From Armatimonadota bacterium (GTDB lineage Bacteria > Armatimonadota > Chthonomonadetes > Chthonomonadales > CAJBBX01), in NCBI GenBank assembly GCA_026392115.1, contig JAPLCQ010000092.1, forward strand, positions 90,226 through 154,225: a DNA stretch of 64,000 nt. The letters run 5' to 3'. This document shows, one piece after another, positions 27,533-35,743 of the stretch. Position numbers and translations under genes: made by a program. Below the pieces are notes generated by a model that was given only the letters and a program-made list of their open reading frames with translations, was not told where the DNA came from and ran no database searches. Position 1 is the first letter of the stretch. Every line of letters begins with the position of its first letter.

Positions 27533-29206
27533 ATGAGTGCGTGGGTCAGGGCGGCGATGTGCGTGTGCGTGTGCGTTGTGGCGGCTCCGAGCGGCACGGG
27601 GCAGGGGAGGGCGGCGATGGTCCGAACGGTGCGAATCCAGGTGACGGCTCCGGGATCCGTGGCTCAGCGCATCGGAGGCCTGCTTCAGCGCAAGATCGAG
27701 GAGAGGTGCGGCGCCCGCGTCGTCGCCGGCGGCCGCGCCGATCTGACACTGGAGTTCGCCCGCGACCTGCGGCTGCGACCTGAGAGCTTCCGCATCGCCG
27801 ACGGCAAGGGCGGCTCCGTGCGCATCACCGCTCGAGATGACCGCGGACTGCTCTTCGGCGCGGGCAAGTGGCTTCGCGACGCCCGCTGGTCGGAGGATGG
27901 CGTGCAGGCCGGCCCGTGGCGGGGCGTATCGGCGCCCGACAAGCCCTTCAGGGCCATCTACTTCGCCACGCACTTCCACAACTTCTACCACGACGCTCCC
28001 ATCGCCGAGGTCGAGCGCTACGTCGAGGAGCTGGGCCTCTGGGGCACCAACACCCTCGTGGTCTGGTACGACATGCACCACTTCAACGGGCACGACGATC
28101 CGGCTGCGGCGGCCATGCGCGCCCGCCTCCACGCCATCCTGGCCGCCGCCAAACGCATCGGCATGGGCGCGGGGCTCACGCTGCTCGCCAACGAGGGCTA
28201 TGCCGACAGCCCCTCCGCCCTCCGCCTGACGCCGCCCACGCAGATCGAGGTGCGCGGAATGTACGGCGTGGAGCTCTGCCCGAGCAAGCCCGGCGCCCGC
28301 GAAGTGGTGCTGGAGGCCATGCGCCGGTCGTTCGAGACCTATCGCGACATCGGCCTGGACTGCATCTCCATCTGGCCCTACGACCAGGGCGGCTGCGGCT
28401 GCAAGGAGTGCGCGCCGTACGGCTCGAACGGCTTCCTGCGGATGGCCAGGCCCATCGCCGCGCTGGCCCGGTCGATGTACCCCGGCATCAAGGTGATCCT
28501 CTCCACGTGGCTCTTCGACGCCCACAAGGACGAGGGCGAGTGGGCCGGCCTCACCGAGGCCCTGCGCAACGACCACGGCTGGCTCGACATGATCATGGCC
28601 GACTCGCATACCTCCTTCCCGCGCTATCCGCTGGAGAAGGGCGTGCCCGGCGGCCTGCCGCTGGTGAGCTTTCCCGAGATCAGCATGTGGGGCGTGTCTC
28701 CCTGGGGCGGCTACGGCGCGAACCCGCTGCCGGGGCGGTTCCAGGGGCTCTACGACAGCGCCAAGGCGAAGCTGGCGGGCGGCTTCCCCTATTCCGAGGG
28801 GCTCTACGAGGATATGAACAAGGCGCTCTACGCCGGTTTCTACTGGCAGCAGAACCGCCCGGCCGCAGCCATCCTGCGCGAGTACGCCGCCTACGAGTTC
28901 GGCCCGGAGGCGGTGGACGACGTCCTCGCCGCCGTGGCGATCCTGGAGCGCAACCATACCCGCCCGCCGCAGGACGCGGGCTCGGCGGAAGCCCTGACGC
29001 ACCTCGACCGCGCCGCCGCCACCATGCCGTCACACGCGCTCAAGGCCTGGCGGTGGCGCATCCTCTACGACCGAGCGCTCCTCGACCGCGAGCGCTACGC
29101 CCACCCCGGCCAACGCACCGAGGCGGCCCGGCAGGCCCTGCGCGAGCTGGTGGCCATCTACCACGCCGAGAACGGCCTCGACTGGGTGAAGCCACCGGCA
29201 TGGTAG
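27533..29206 (+). CDS. Secreted DUF4838/GH67-N-like glycoside hydrolase-like protein
   Basis: 557 residues from ATG 27533 (GGAGGT upstream), with signal peptide MSAWVRAAMCVCVCVVAAPS. Residues about 35-135 look like the alpha-glucuronidase N-terminal beta/alpha domain that opens many hydrolases (RIGGLLQRKIEERCGARVV, GLLFGAGKWLRDARW). A TIM barrel follows: AIYFATHFHNFYHDAP, WGTNTLVVWYDMHHF, CISIWPYDQGGCGCKECAPY (a Cys-x-Cys-x-x-Cys cluster as in DUF4838 proteins), SFPEISMWGVSPWGGYGANP. The acid/base and nucleophile are not certain; the E of FPEIS is one candidate. Substrate unknown. Convergent with the GH28-like gene, 9 bases apart. Confidence 0.7.
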   Translation: MSAWVRAAMCVCVCVVAAPSGTGQGRAAMVRTVRIQVTAPGSVAQRIGGLLQRKIEERCGARVVAGGRADLTLEFARDLRLRPESFRIADGKGGSVRITARDDRGLLFGAGKWLRDARWSEDGVQAGPWRGVSAPDKPFRAIYFATHFHNFYHDAPIAEVERYVEELGLWGTNTLVVWYDMHHFNGHDDPAAAAMRARLHAILAAAKRIGMGAGLTLLANEGYADSPSALRLTPPTQIEVRGMYGVELCPSKPGAREVVLEAMRRSFETYRDIGLDCISIWPYDQGGCGCKECAPYGSNGFLRMARPIAALARSMYPGIKVILSTWLFDAHKDEGEWAGLTEALRNDHGWLDMIMADSHTSFPRYPLEKGVPGGLPLVSFPEISMWGVSPWGGYGANPLPGRFQGLYDSAKAKLAGGFPYSEGLYEDMNKALYAGFYWQQNRPAAAILREYAAYEFGPEAVDDVLAAVAILERNHTRPPQDAGSAEALTHLDRAAATMPSHALKAWRWRILYDRALLDRERYAHPGQRTEAARQALRELVAIYHAENGLDWVKPPAW

Positions 29207-29215
29207 CGGCGCGGG

Positions 29216-30700
29216 CTACGGCGCCACGGTCACTCCGCTTACGTGGGCGCCCAGCGACAGGCCCATGGCCTCCGCGGAGGTTGCGGGCTTGCCGTTGAAG
29301 GTCACGCCGGAGAGCGCCACGTTGCTCACCGTGTGTTCGGCGTCGAGGCCCTGGAACCAGGACTTGGGGATGCGCTTGCCCGCCACCGAGAGCTTCTTGT
29401 ACGTGATGCCCGTCACCACGCCCCGCTCCTTGTCCTGCGAGTAGGGGTTCTGGGCGATGACGATCACCAGCAGGAACGGCGCGTAAGCGTCGTTCGGGTT
29501 CTCGACGTACTTCTCGTCGCGCGCGGCCTGCATCCTCGGCGAGGGGCAGACGTCGTCGGTCTCCAGCCGGATGTCCTCGTACCGGACGTTGTGCACCCTG
29601 GCCCGGTCGCCGCACTGGATGTCCATGGCGATGTGCGTGGTGCGGATGATATCGCAGTCGGAGAAGACGATGTCGGTGAACTCGGGCGCCGATGTCTCCG
29701 CGCCGATCTCGAGCCCGCGTCCCCAGTCGCACCAGATCACGTTGTTGCGGACCCGGATGCCGCGCACGGGGCGGTCGCTGAAGCCGGTCGGTCCCCAGTT
29801 GAGGCCCTTGAGCACGATGGCGTCGTCGTAGGCCCGCACGAAGCTGTCGCGCACGACCACGTCCTGGCTGTTGCAGAGGTCGATGCCGTCGGCGTTGTAG
29901 CGCCAGAGGCCCACGAGCTTGACGTTGGCGATCTCCATGCGGCTGCAGCCGAACGCGGAGAGGCACCAGACATCGGGGTCGCGCAGGATCACGCCCTCGA
30001 TCTTCACGTCCGAGCTGTTCGACAGGCGGATGCAGCCGCCTCCCTTGTCGCGCTCGTACTCGCTCAGGTCGATGACGCCCCGGCCCAGGATCCGAACGCC
30101 GGTGACGCCGTTCACCTGCACGGAGCCGTGGACCACCGCGCCGCCCGCCACATAGAGCGTCTCGCCGCTCTTCATGTCGATGCGCCCCGGTCGGTGGACG
30201 CCCGGCCCGAAGTAGCGCACGTTGGGCGTGTTGGGCTTGGGTGCGGCGGCCTCGGGCGGGTTGGCGAAGAGGTGCAGCGCGTGGTGGCGGCCGTCCAGCT
30301 CCATGGTGACCTGCCCCGGCTTGGCCATGGTGAAGGTGACTTTGGCGCCCTTGCGGGTGACCCGGACCTTCCGCGAGAGCGGCCGCACCACGGCGGAGGT
30401 GAACGGGCGGGCGGAGGTCACCTCCACAGTCACGGGACCCTCCATGCCCCAGGTGGCGAAGGCCGCCTCCTCGCTCTGGTCGATCGGTCGCTGGTAGCCG
30501 GGCCAGACCTGGTTGATCGGCACGGCTGAGACGCGGCAGAACTGGACCGGCACGGCCTGGCCGTTCACCCGGACGCTGTAGAGGCTGGAGAGCTTCTCGC
30601 CGGCCGGTGCGGGCCAGACGGTGACCCGTGCGGCTTCGGCGGTTCCCGCGGCCGCTACCAGCGCAGCGGCCAGACAGACCAGATGCCATGGGGATATCAT
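29216..30700 (-). CDS. Secreted GH28-like (polygalacturonase-type) parallel beta-helix protein
   Basis: 494 residues with signal peptide (1-23) and AAAGGA before the start. After an N-terminal beta domain, a right-handed parallel beta-helix (about 150-440) is shown by repeated short motifs (VRILGRGVIDLS, VKIEGVILRDPDVWCLS, MEIANVKLVG). The GH28 catalytic core is recognisable: NADGIDLCNSQDVVVRDSFV followed by AYDDAIVLKG gives the family Asp residues. The usual GHG motif is GRG here (CDWGRGLEIGAET), and the late RIK motif is not seen. It may therefore hydrolyse a pectin-like or rhamnogalacturonan-like chain with altered chemistry, or be inactive. GH106 and GH28 proteins in the same island fit a pectic substrate. 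Confidence 0.78.
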   Translation of the reverse strand: MISPWHLVCLAAALVAAAGTAEAARVTVWPAPAGEKLSSLYSVRVNGQAVPVQFCRVSAVPINQVWPGYQRPIDQSEEAAFATWGMEGPVTVEVTSARPFTSAVVRPLSRKVRVTRKGAKVTFTMAKPGQVTMELDGRHHALHLFANPPEAAAPKPNTPNVRYFGPGVHRPGRIDMKSGETLYVAGGAVVHGSVQVNGVTGVRILGRGVIDLSEYERDKGGGCIRLSNSSDVKIEGVILRDPDVWCLSAFGCSRMEIANVKLVGLWRYNADGIDLCNSQDVVVRDSFVRAYDDAIVLKGLNWGPTGFSDRPVRGIRVRNNVIWCDWGRGLEIGAETSAPEFTDIVFSDCDIIRTTHIAMDIQCGDRARVHNVRYEDIRLETDDVCPSPRMQAARDEKYVENPNDAYAPFLLVIVIAQNPYSQDKERGVVTGITYKKLSVAGKRIPKSWFQGLDAEHTVSNVALSGVTFNGKPATSAEAMGLSLGAHVSGVTVAP

Positions 30701-30790
30701 GTCGCCCTATCCTTTCGGGTTGCGTGACCGGGCGCGAGGACGCGCCGCTGCGTCCATGCTACCCAACATCGGGACGGGTGGTGAGCGCCG

Positions 30791-31495
30791 ATGCGCATCG
30801 TGACCTACAACATACGGGGCGGACTCGGGTGCGACGGCGTGCGGAGCCTCGCCCGCGTGGCCGACACGCTCCGCGGCCTGCGGCCCGACGTGGTCTGCCT
30901 GCAGGAGGTCCACCGCTTCCTGCCGGTTAGCCGCTTCGCCGATCAGCCCGCCGAACTGGAGCGGCTGCTCGGTTTCCGCGTCGTCTTCCACCCGGTGAGC
31001 CGCCTGGGCGTCGCTCGGTTCGGCAACGCCGTCGCCACGCGCCTGCCCATCGTCTCCATCGGCATGCACCGCCTGACCAACGACCGCGAGCGCGAGCGCC
31101 CGGCCATGCGCTGGGAGAGCCGCGGTCTGCTCGAGTTGGTGGTGGATGCGCCGGGCGGCCCGCTCCGGGTGATGACTACCCATTGGAGCCTCAACGCCAT
31201 GGACCGCCTGATCTCGTCAGCCACCGTTGCGGAGATGGCCTCCGGATGCCCCGAGCCCCTGATCCTCTGTGGAGACCTGAACGCCCTGCCGGACAGCCTG
31301 GAGGTTGCGCGACTCGTGCGGCGATCGGGCCTGGCCGACGCAGCATCGGCGAACCCGCAGCCCACCTACCCGGCCGACGCTCCCAACTCCCGCATCGACG
31401 TCATCCTGCACAGCCCGAAGCTGGGCGAGGCCAGGGCCTGGACCGCCTCCTCGCCGGCATCCGACCACCTGCCGCTCGTGGCGGAGTGGGGGTAG
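30791..31495 (+). CDS. Endonuclease/exonuclease/phosphatase (EEP) family hydrolase
   Basis: 234 residues, cytoplasmic by appearance (no signal). All EEP motifs are present: TYNIRGG (Asn), CLQEVH (catalytic Glu), THWSLNAMDR, LCGDLNALPDS (Asp/Asn) and SDHLPLV (His). Such enzymes are Mg(2+)-dependent phosphodiesterases acting on nucleic acids, phosphoinositides or other phosphoesters; the target here is not readable. The start has a GGTGGTGAG-like site. It stands between two minus-strand hydrolase genes as a single-gene unit. Confidence 0.83.
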   Translation: MRIVTYNIRGGLGCDGVRSLARVADTLRGLRPDVVCLQEVHRFLPVSRFADQPAELERLLGFRVVFHPVSRLGVARFGNAVATRLPIVSIGMHRLTNDRERERPAMRWESRGLLELVVDAPGGPLRVMTTHWSLNAMDRLISSATVAEMASGCPEPLILCGDLNALPDSLEVARLVRRSGLADAASANPQPTYPADAPNSRIDVILHSPKLGEARAWTASSPASDHLPLVAEWG

Positions 31496-31568
31496 GGCGG
31501 CACGAGCGAACACGGACTGGCACGGACCAGCCCGCGCCGGCCCATCACCGCCTCAAACACTCACCCTC

Positions 31569-33872
31569 TCAATACGGGTTTGACGCCGCCATCTCCCATG
31601 CCTTCACGCCGTTGAACCTGGCCGCGCCGCCTTCGGTGTAGAGCGACACGCCCAGGCTGTCGGGCCGACCGGGGTAGACGCGGCGGCAGATCGCCTGGCG
31701 GTCGTTGGCGTAGACCTCGACGACCGACTTGTCCACGAAGACCCGTAGCCGAAGCGGCTCGCCGGCCTTCAGCTCCAGCGGCGCGCTCTCGACACCCTTG
31801 CGGCCCGCAACGCCGCTGTGCGTGCTGTCCATCACCAGGGCGCGCTTGGCGGCGTCGTAGTAGAGCAGCGTCTCTTCCTCGCCGCCGGCGGAGGCGCGGA
31901 CCTTCACTCCGGCCTTCTGCGCCGTGCCGGGGGCGATCTGGAGCGCGATCTCGCAGGAGTCGCCCTTCACGCCCTCCAGCGGCCTGGCGGCGTCGGCCAG
32001 CGTCGTGGGGCGCCATGCCTTGGGGTTCAGCCGCAGGCGCTCAAGCTCGGCCACCGGGCGCATGCGCAGCGTTCCATCGGAGCCGACCCAGAGCGTGCGC
32101 GGCAGCCCGAAGACGCCCGACCAGCCCTTGGCCTTGTCGCCGCCGGGGTTGTCCGTGAGCCAGGACCACATGATCTGCCGCCCCTTGCCGTCGACCAGCG
32201 CCTCGGGGGCGAAGAAGGTGTTGTCAACCCAGGTCATGCGGCCGTGGTTGTCCGGCAGGAAGCGGTCGTCCTTGTATGTGCCCACGTAGTACTGGCAGCC
32301 GATATTGTGGCTGATGAAGAGGAGCAGGTGCTTGCCGCTCGCCTTGCCGCCGTCGGGGCTCGACGGGAGCGGCAGGAAGCTCGGACACATGTTGTCCTCG
32401 CTCCGGTCGGTCCACTCGGGTCGGCGCTCGTAGAAGACGTGGCGGTAGGTCCAGCTCTTCAGGTCGGTCGACTCGAAGAGATAGAGCCGGTCGCCCTGCT
32501 CGCTCAGAGGCGCGTCGGGCGCTCGGCCAATCTTGTTCAGCACGAGCAGGCTGCCGGTGAGCATGTAGTACTTGCCGTTGTGCTTCCAGATGTTGGAGGG
32601 GTCGGCCGATCCGATGGTGATGGGCTTGCCCGCCGCGTCGGTGGTCTCGGTGAGGCCGAACTCGGTGCTGCGGATCACGGGGTTGGCTTCGGACTTCTGC
32701 CAGACATCGTAGGGCGGGCCGGCGCTGCGGGCCACGCCGATGCCCTTGGGCCCCCAGAGCATCCAGTAGGAGAGGTAAGCCGCGCCGTCGTCATCCACAA
32801 AGCCGCCGCCGCTGAAGCAGCCCTCGTCGGTTCCGCCGGGCCCGATGCCGTCCGGCTGGTGCCGCCAGTGGAGCAGGTCGACGCTGGAGATGTGCCCCCA
32901 GCAGAAGCCGGAGCCGCTCCGGTTGTAGAGGTACATCAGGTGGTAGCGGCCATCGGCGAAGAAGGCGCCGTTGGGATCGCCGGGCTCGCCCATGTCTTCG
33001 GGCACACAGAAGTGGTAGCCGGGCCGCCAGGGATCGGCCAAGAAGCGCTCGCGGAGGAGGCGCGACGACTGCAGCGCGGCATCGGGCACCGGCCCCGTGA
33101 AGCCCCATTGCTGCGGCACGGCGGCAGCTGCGCCCTGCGCCGATGCGGTCATGATGGCCGTGGCGCCCTTGCCGGGCAGCTCCAGGCATCCGTCGCGCAG
33201 CTTCACATCGCCCACGAGTTTGATCTCGGTGAAGCGGCCCGTGCGCTCGCGGAGCCCCTCATCGGCAAAGGACCACCAGGCCCAGGGCGCCGGTCCGCCC
33301 TCCACCGAGCCCGGCTTGAGGCGACCGATGGCCTCGGCGTCCAGGGCGGAGGCATAGACGCGCGCGTCGCGGATGCGGCCGGCGAAGGTGTCGCTTGCGC
33401 CGGCCTGCGTGTGGCGCTTGCCGAACATGACCACGGCCGCCGGACCGAAGCTCACCGGCTCGCCGCCCATGGCGTAGCGGGTCACCAGCGCTCCGTTGCG
33501 ATAGAGGGAGACCTCCTTGCCGCGGTAGCTGACGGCGACCTGCACGAACTCGTCGGGGCCGGCGGCCTCGGCGGGCCACGGGTCCTGCTCGCGCTGGGTG
33601 CGGCTCCAGCCGTCGCTGCCCGGCATCCATCGCGCCTTGGCCAACTCGCCGAAGACGATGCCGTCGAACATGGGTCCGCCGTCGTCCAGCGTCAGCGCGC
33701 TGCCGCCCTGCTGCCCCAGGTCGCTCACCGCGGCCCAGACCACCAGCGTCTTGTCCCGCACCACGCCGTCGCCGATCTGCGGCCCCGCCGAGCAAGCGCA
33801 GGCCGCCACGGCGAGCGCCGCCGCCAGTATGATCTGCCATGCCGGTCCGCCCCACTGCAAGCACTCGCGCAT
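31569..33872 (-). CDS. GH32 glycosidase lipoprotein with N-terminal LamG-like domain
   Basis: 767 residues, with GGGAGG before the start. Likely lipoprotein signal (lipobox around AVAAC, C25). A LamG/concanavalin-like domain (about 45-195; YRGKEVSLYRNGALVTRY, FAGRIRDARVYASALDAEAI) is followed by the GH32 five-bladed propeller. MGEPGDPNGAFFADGRYHLM holds the nucleophile D299; ADPSNIWKHNGKYYMLTGS matches the RDP region; FFAPEALVDGKGRQIMWSWL is the fourth signature. The acid/base region reads EDNMCPSFLPL, where the canonical Glu directly before CP is Met and a Glu lies three residues earlier. A C-terminal beta-sandwich ends the protein. Members cleave fructans or sucrose-type bonds, but this variant clade may act on another sugar. 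Confidence 0.85.
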   Translation of the reverse strand: MRECLQWGGPAWQIILAAALAVAACACSAGPQIGDGVVRDKTLVVWAAVSDLGQQGGSALTLDDGGPMFDGIVFGELAKARWMPGSDGWSRTQREQDPWPAEAAGPDEFVQVAVSYRGKEVSLYRNGALVTRYAMGGEPVSFGPAAVVMFGKRHTQAGASDTFAGRIRDARVYASALDAEAIGRLKPGSVEGGPAPWAWWSFADEGLRERTGRFTEIKLVGDVKLRDGCLELPGKGATAIMTASAQGAAAAVPQQWGFTGPVPDAALQSSRLLRERFLADPWRPGYHFCVPEDMGEPGDPNGAFFADGRYHLMYLYNRSGSGFCWGHISSVDLLHWRHQPDGIGPGGTDEGCFSGGGFVDDDGAAYLSYWMLWGPKGIGVARSAGPPYDVWQKSEANPVIRSTEFGLTETTDAAGKPITIGSADPSNIWKHNGKYYMLTGSLLVLNKIGRAPDAPLSEQGDRLYLFESTDLKSWTYRHVFYERRPEWTDRSEDNMCPSFLPLPSSPDGGKASGKHLLLFISHNIGCQYYVGTYKDDRFLPDNHGRMTWVDNTFFAPEALVDGKGRQIMWSWLTDNPGGDKAKGWSGVFGLPRTLWVGSDGTLRMRPVAELERLRLNPKAWRPTTLADAARPLEGVKGDSCEIALQIAPGTAQKAGVKVRASAGGEEETLLYYDAAKRALVMDSTHSGVAGRKGVESAPLELKAGEPLRLRVFVDKSVVEVYANDRQAICRRVYPGRPDSLGVSLYTEGGAARFNGVKAWEMAASNPY

Positions 33873-34086
33873 TCCGCCCTCCCGGTGTCGACCGGCGACT
33901 CCAGCCGGCCGCGCTCAAGTTCCACGGCCGGTGCGGCAAGTCCTGCCGGGGTGGGTCGGCCGGCAAGGGCATGATCGTGTTGACCAGACTGCCGGCGCCC
34001 GCCTCGCCCGCCGCAGGAACCTGCCCGGCACGCGCCGAACCTACGCCGCGGCGGCGCGGGCGCGCCGTCACCGGGAGGGAACCACC

Positions 34087-35685
34087 ATGTCCGCCTGCGC
34101 CTGGCTCGAGTCATCCTTGCGCCGCGTCTACCCCGCATCGCCTGCCGGGGATGCCACGTCGCTCACGCTCTGCGCCGCCCGTAACGACCGGGCCTCGTTC
34201 CAGGTCTGCGTCCGCAACGGCGCGACCTCCGCGGTCCGCGCCGAGGTCGCGGTGGAGCCGGGCTGCGAGGGGATTGCGGCGGTGGTGCGCCGGGTGGGCC
34301 TGGTCGCCATGGCGCACCTGAACACCGACACGCCGGCCGACGAGTGCGAGGGGATCGGGCATGTGCCGGGACTGGCGCCGGACCCGCTCTACCCGGAGCA
34401 GGCGGCGTTGGTGGGGCCTTGCGAGACCGTCGCGTTCTGGGTCAGCCTCGCCACCGCTCGAAGCATGGCGCCCGGCGCCCACGATCTGGTGGTCCGCACA
34501 GGCGTCGAGGGTCAGCCGCTCGCCGAGATGCGCGTAACGCTGCTGGTGGGCGAGCCGGTGATCGACCTCCGCAAGCCCTTCTGGGTGACGCACTGGTTCT
34601 ACGCCGACGCCCTCTGCGACTGGTACGGGGTGGAGCCCTTCTCCGAGGCGTTCTGGCCCATCTGCCGGCGCTACATGGCGGACCACGCCTCCCACGGCGG
34701 CTCCAGCCAGTACGTGCCCATCTTCACGCCGCCCACCGACGGCGTCAAGCGCCCCACCCAGCTCCTCCGCGTGTCGGAGCCGACGCGGGGGCGGTACGAG
34801 TTCGACTTCACCGATGTGGACCGCTGGGTCGCCGCGGCCCGCAAGGCCGGCGCGAGCTACTTCGAGTGGACGCACCTCTTCAGCCAGTGGGGCGTGAAGC
34901 ACGCGCTCCGCGTCTACCGAGACAACGCCGACCCGGCCTCGCTGCTCTGGCCCGCCTCCACCGGCGCCGTCTCACCGGTCTACCGTCGCTTCCTGGCGCA
35001 GTTCCTGCCGCGGTTCCACGCATTCCTGAGCGAGCGCAAGCTGCTGGACGTGTCGCTCTTCCACGTCTCGGACGAGCCGGGCTTGGACCACCTGGAGAAC
35101 TACCGCGGCGCCCGCGCCATGCTCCGCGATCTGGCGCCCTGGCTCCGGTCGTCCGACGCGCTGAGCAACCTGGAGTTCGGCAAGCTGGGGCTTGTGGACA
35201 TCCCGATCCCCTCCATCTCCGAGTCGCAGGCCTTCGCCGAGGCGGGCATTCCGGCCTGGGCCTACTTCTGCTGCGGGCCGCGCGGCCGGTTCGTGAACCG
35301 CCTCATGGACACGCCGTTGGTGAAGATCCGCTCCATCGGCTGGCTGCTCCACCGCTTCGAAGCCGGGGGTTTCCTCCACTGGGGCTACAACTACTGGTAC
35401 CGGTCGCAGTCGAGGCAGATGATCGATCCCTTCTCGGATCAGGCCGGCGGCGCGTGGCCGGGCTGGCCCTACGGCGACCCGTTCGTCGTCTATCCGGGGC
35501 CGCTGGGGCCGCTGGACAGCATCCGGTGGGAGGTCTTCGCCGACGGGCTACGCGACCAGGCGCTGCTTCGCACGCTGGGTTACACAGCCGATAACCCGCT
35601 CCTGGCGCCGTTGCGGGGCTATGACCGGTTCCCCCGGGACGCGGCGTGGCTCATGACCGCCAAGCGAAGGCTCCTGGGGCTGTAG
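34087..35685 (+). CDS. DUF4091 (GH123-like) domain protein
   Basis: 532 residues from ATG 34087 (GGGAGG upstream); the frame is open further up but without coding character. The N-terminal part is a beta-sandwich (residues about 1-160; LTLCAARNDRASFQVCVRNG). It is followed by a TIM-barrel-like domain with WVTHWFYADALCDWYGVEPF, SYFEWTHLFSQWGVKHALRV and LFHVSDEPGLDHLENYR; the Asp-Glu of SDEPG is the expected catalytic pair of GH123-type enzymes. A final GFLHWGYNYWYRSQSRQMID then DPFVVYPGP is typical of DUF4091. Related proteins act on beta-N-acetylgalactosaminides or unknown sugars. No signal peptide is evident, unlike its neighbours. Confidence 0.8.
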   Translation: MSACAWLESSLRRVYPASPAGDATSLTLCAARNDRASFQVCVRNGATSAVRAEVAVEPGCEGIAAVVRRVGLVAMAHLNTDTPADECEGIGHVPGLAPDPLYPEQAALVGPCETVAFWVSLATARSMAPGAHDLVVRTGVEGQPLAEMRVTLLVGEPVIDLRKPFWVTHWFYADALCDWYGVEPFSEAFWPICRRYMADHASHGGSSQYVPIFTPPTDGVKRPTQLLRVSEPTRGRYEFDFTDVDRWVAAARKAGASYFEWTHLFSQWGVKHALRVYRDNADPASLLWPASTGAVSPVYRRFLAQFLPRFHAFLSERKLLDVSLFHVSDEPGLDHLENYRGARAMLRDLAPWLRSSDALSNLEFGKLGLVDIPIPSISESQAFAEAGIPAWAYFCCGPRGRFVNRLMDTPLVKIRSIGWLLHRFEAGGFLHWGYNYWYRSQSRQMIDPFSDQAGGAWPGWPYGDPFVVYPGPLGPLDSIRWEVFADGLRDQALLRTLGYTADNPLLAPLRGYDRFPRDAAWLMTAKRRLLGL

Positions 35686-35743
35686 CGGCATCGGGCGCGG
35701 CCGTGTTCTGCTGAAGGCATGACGGGGTCAAGGGAGGCCGGCG

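Noticed and set aside
27533..27600. MCVCVCVV segment considered as a metal- or haem-binding motif
   Set aside because: It lies in the hydrophobic core of the signal peptide and would be removed; no CxxCH motif.
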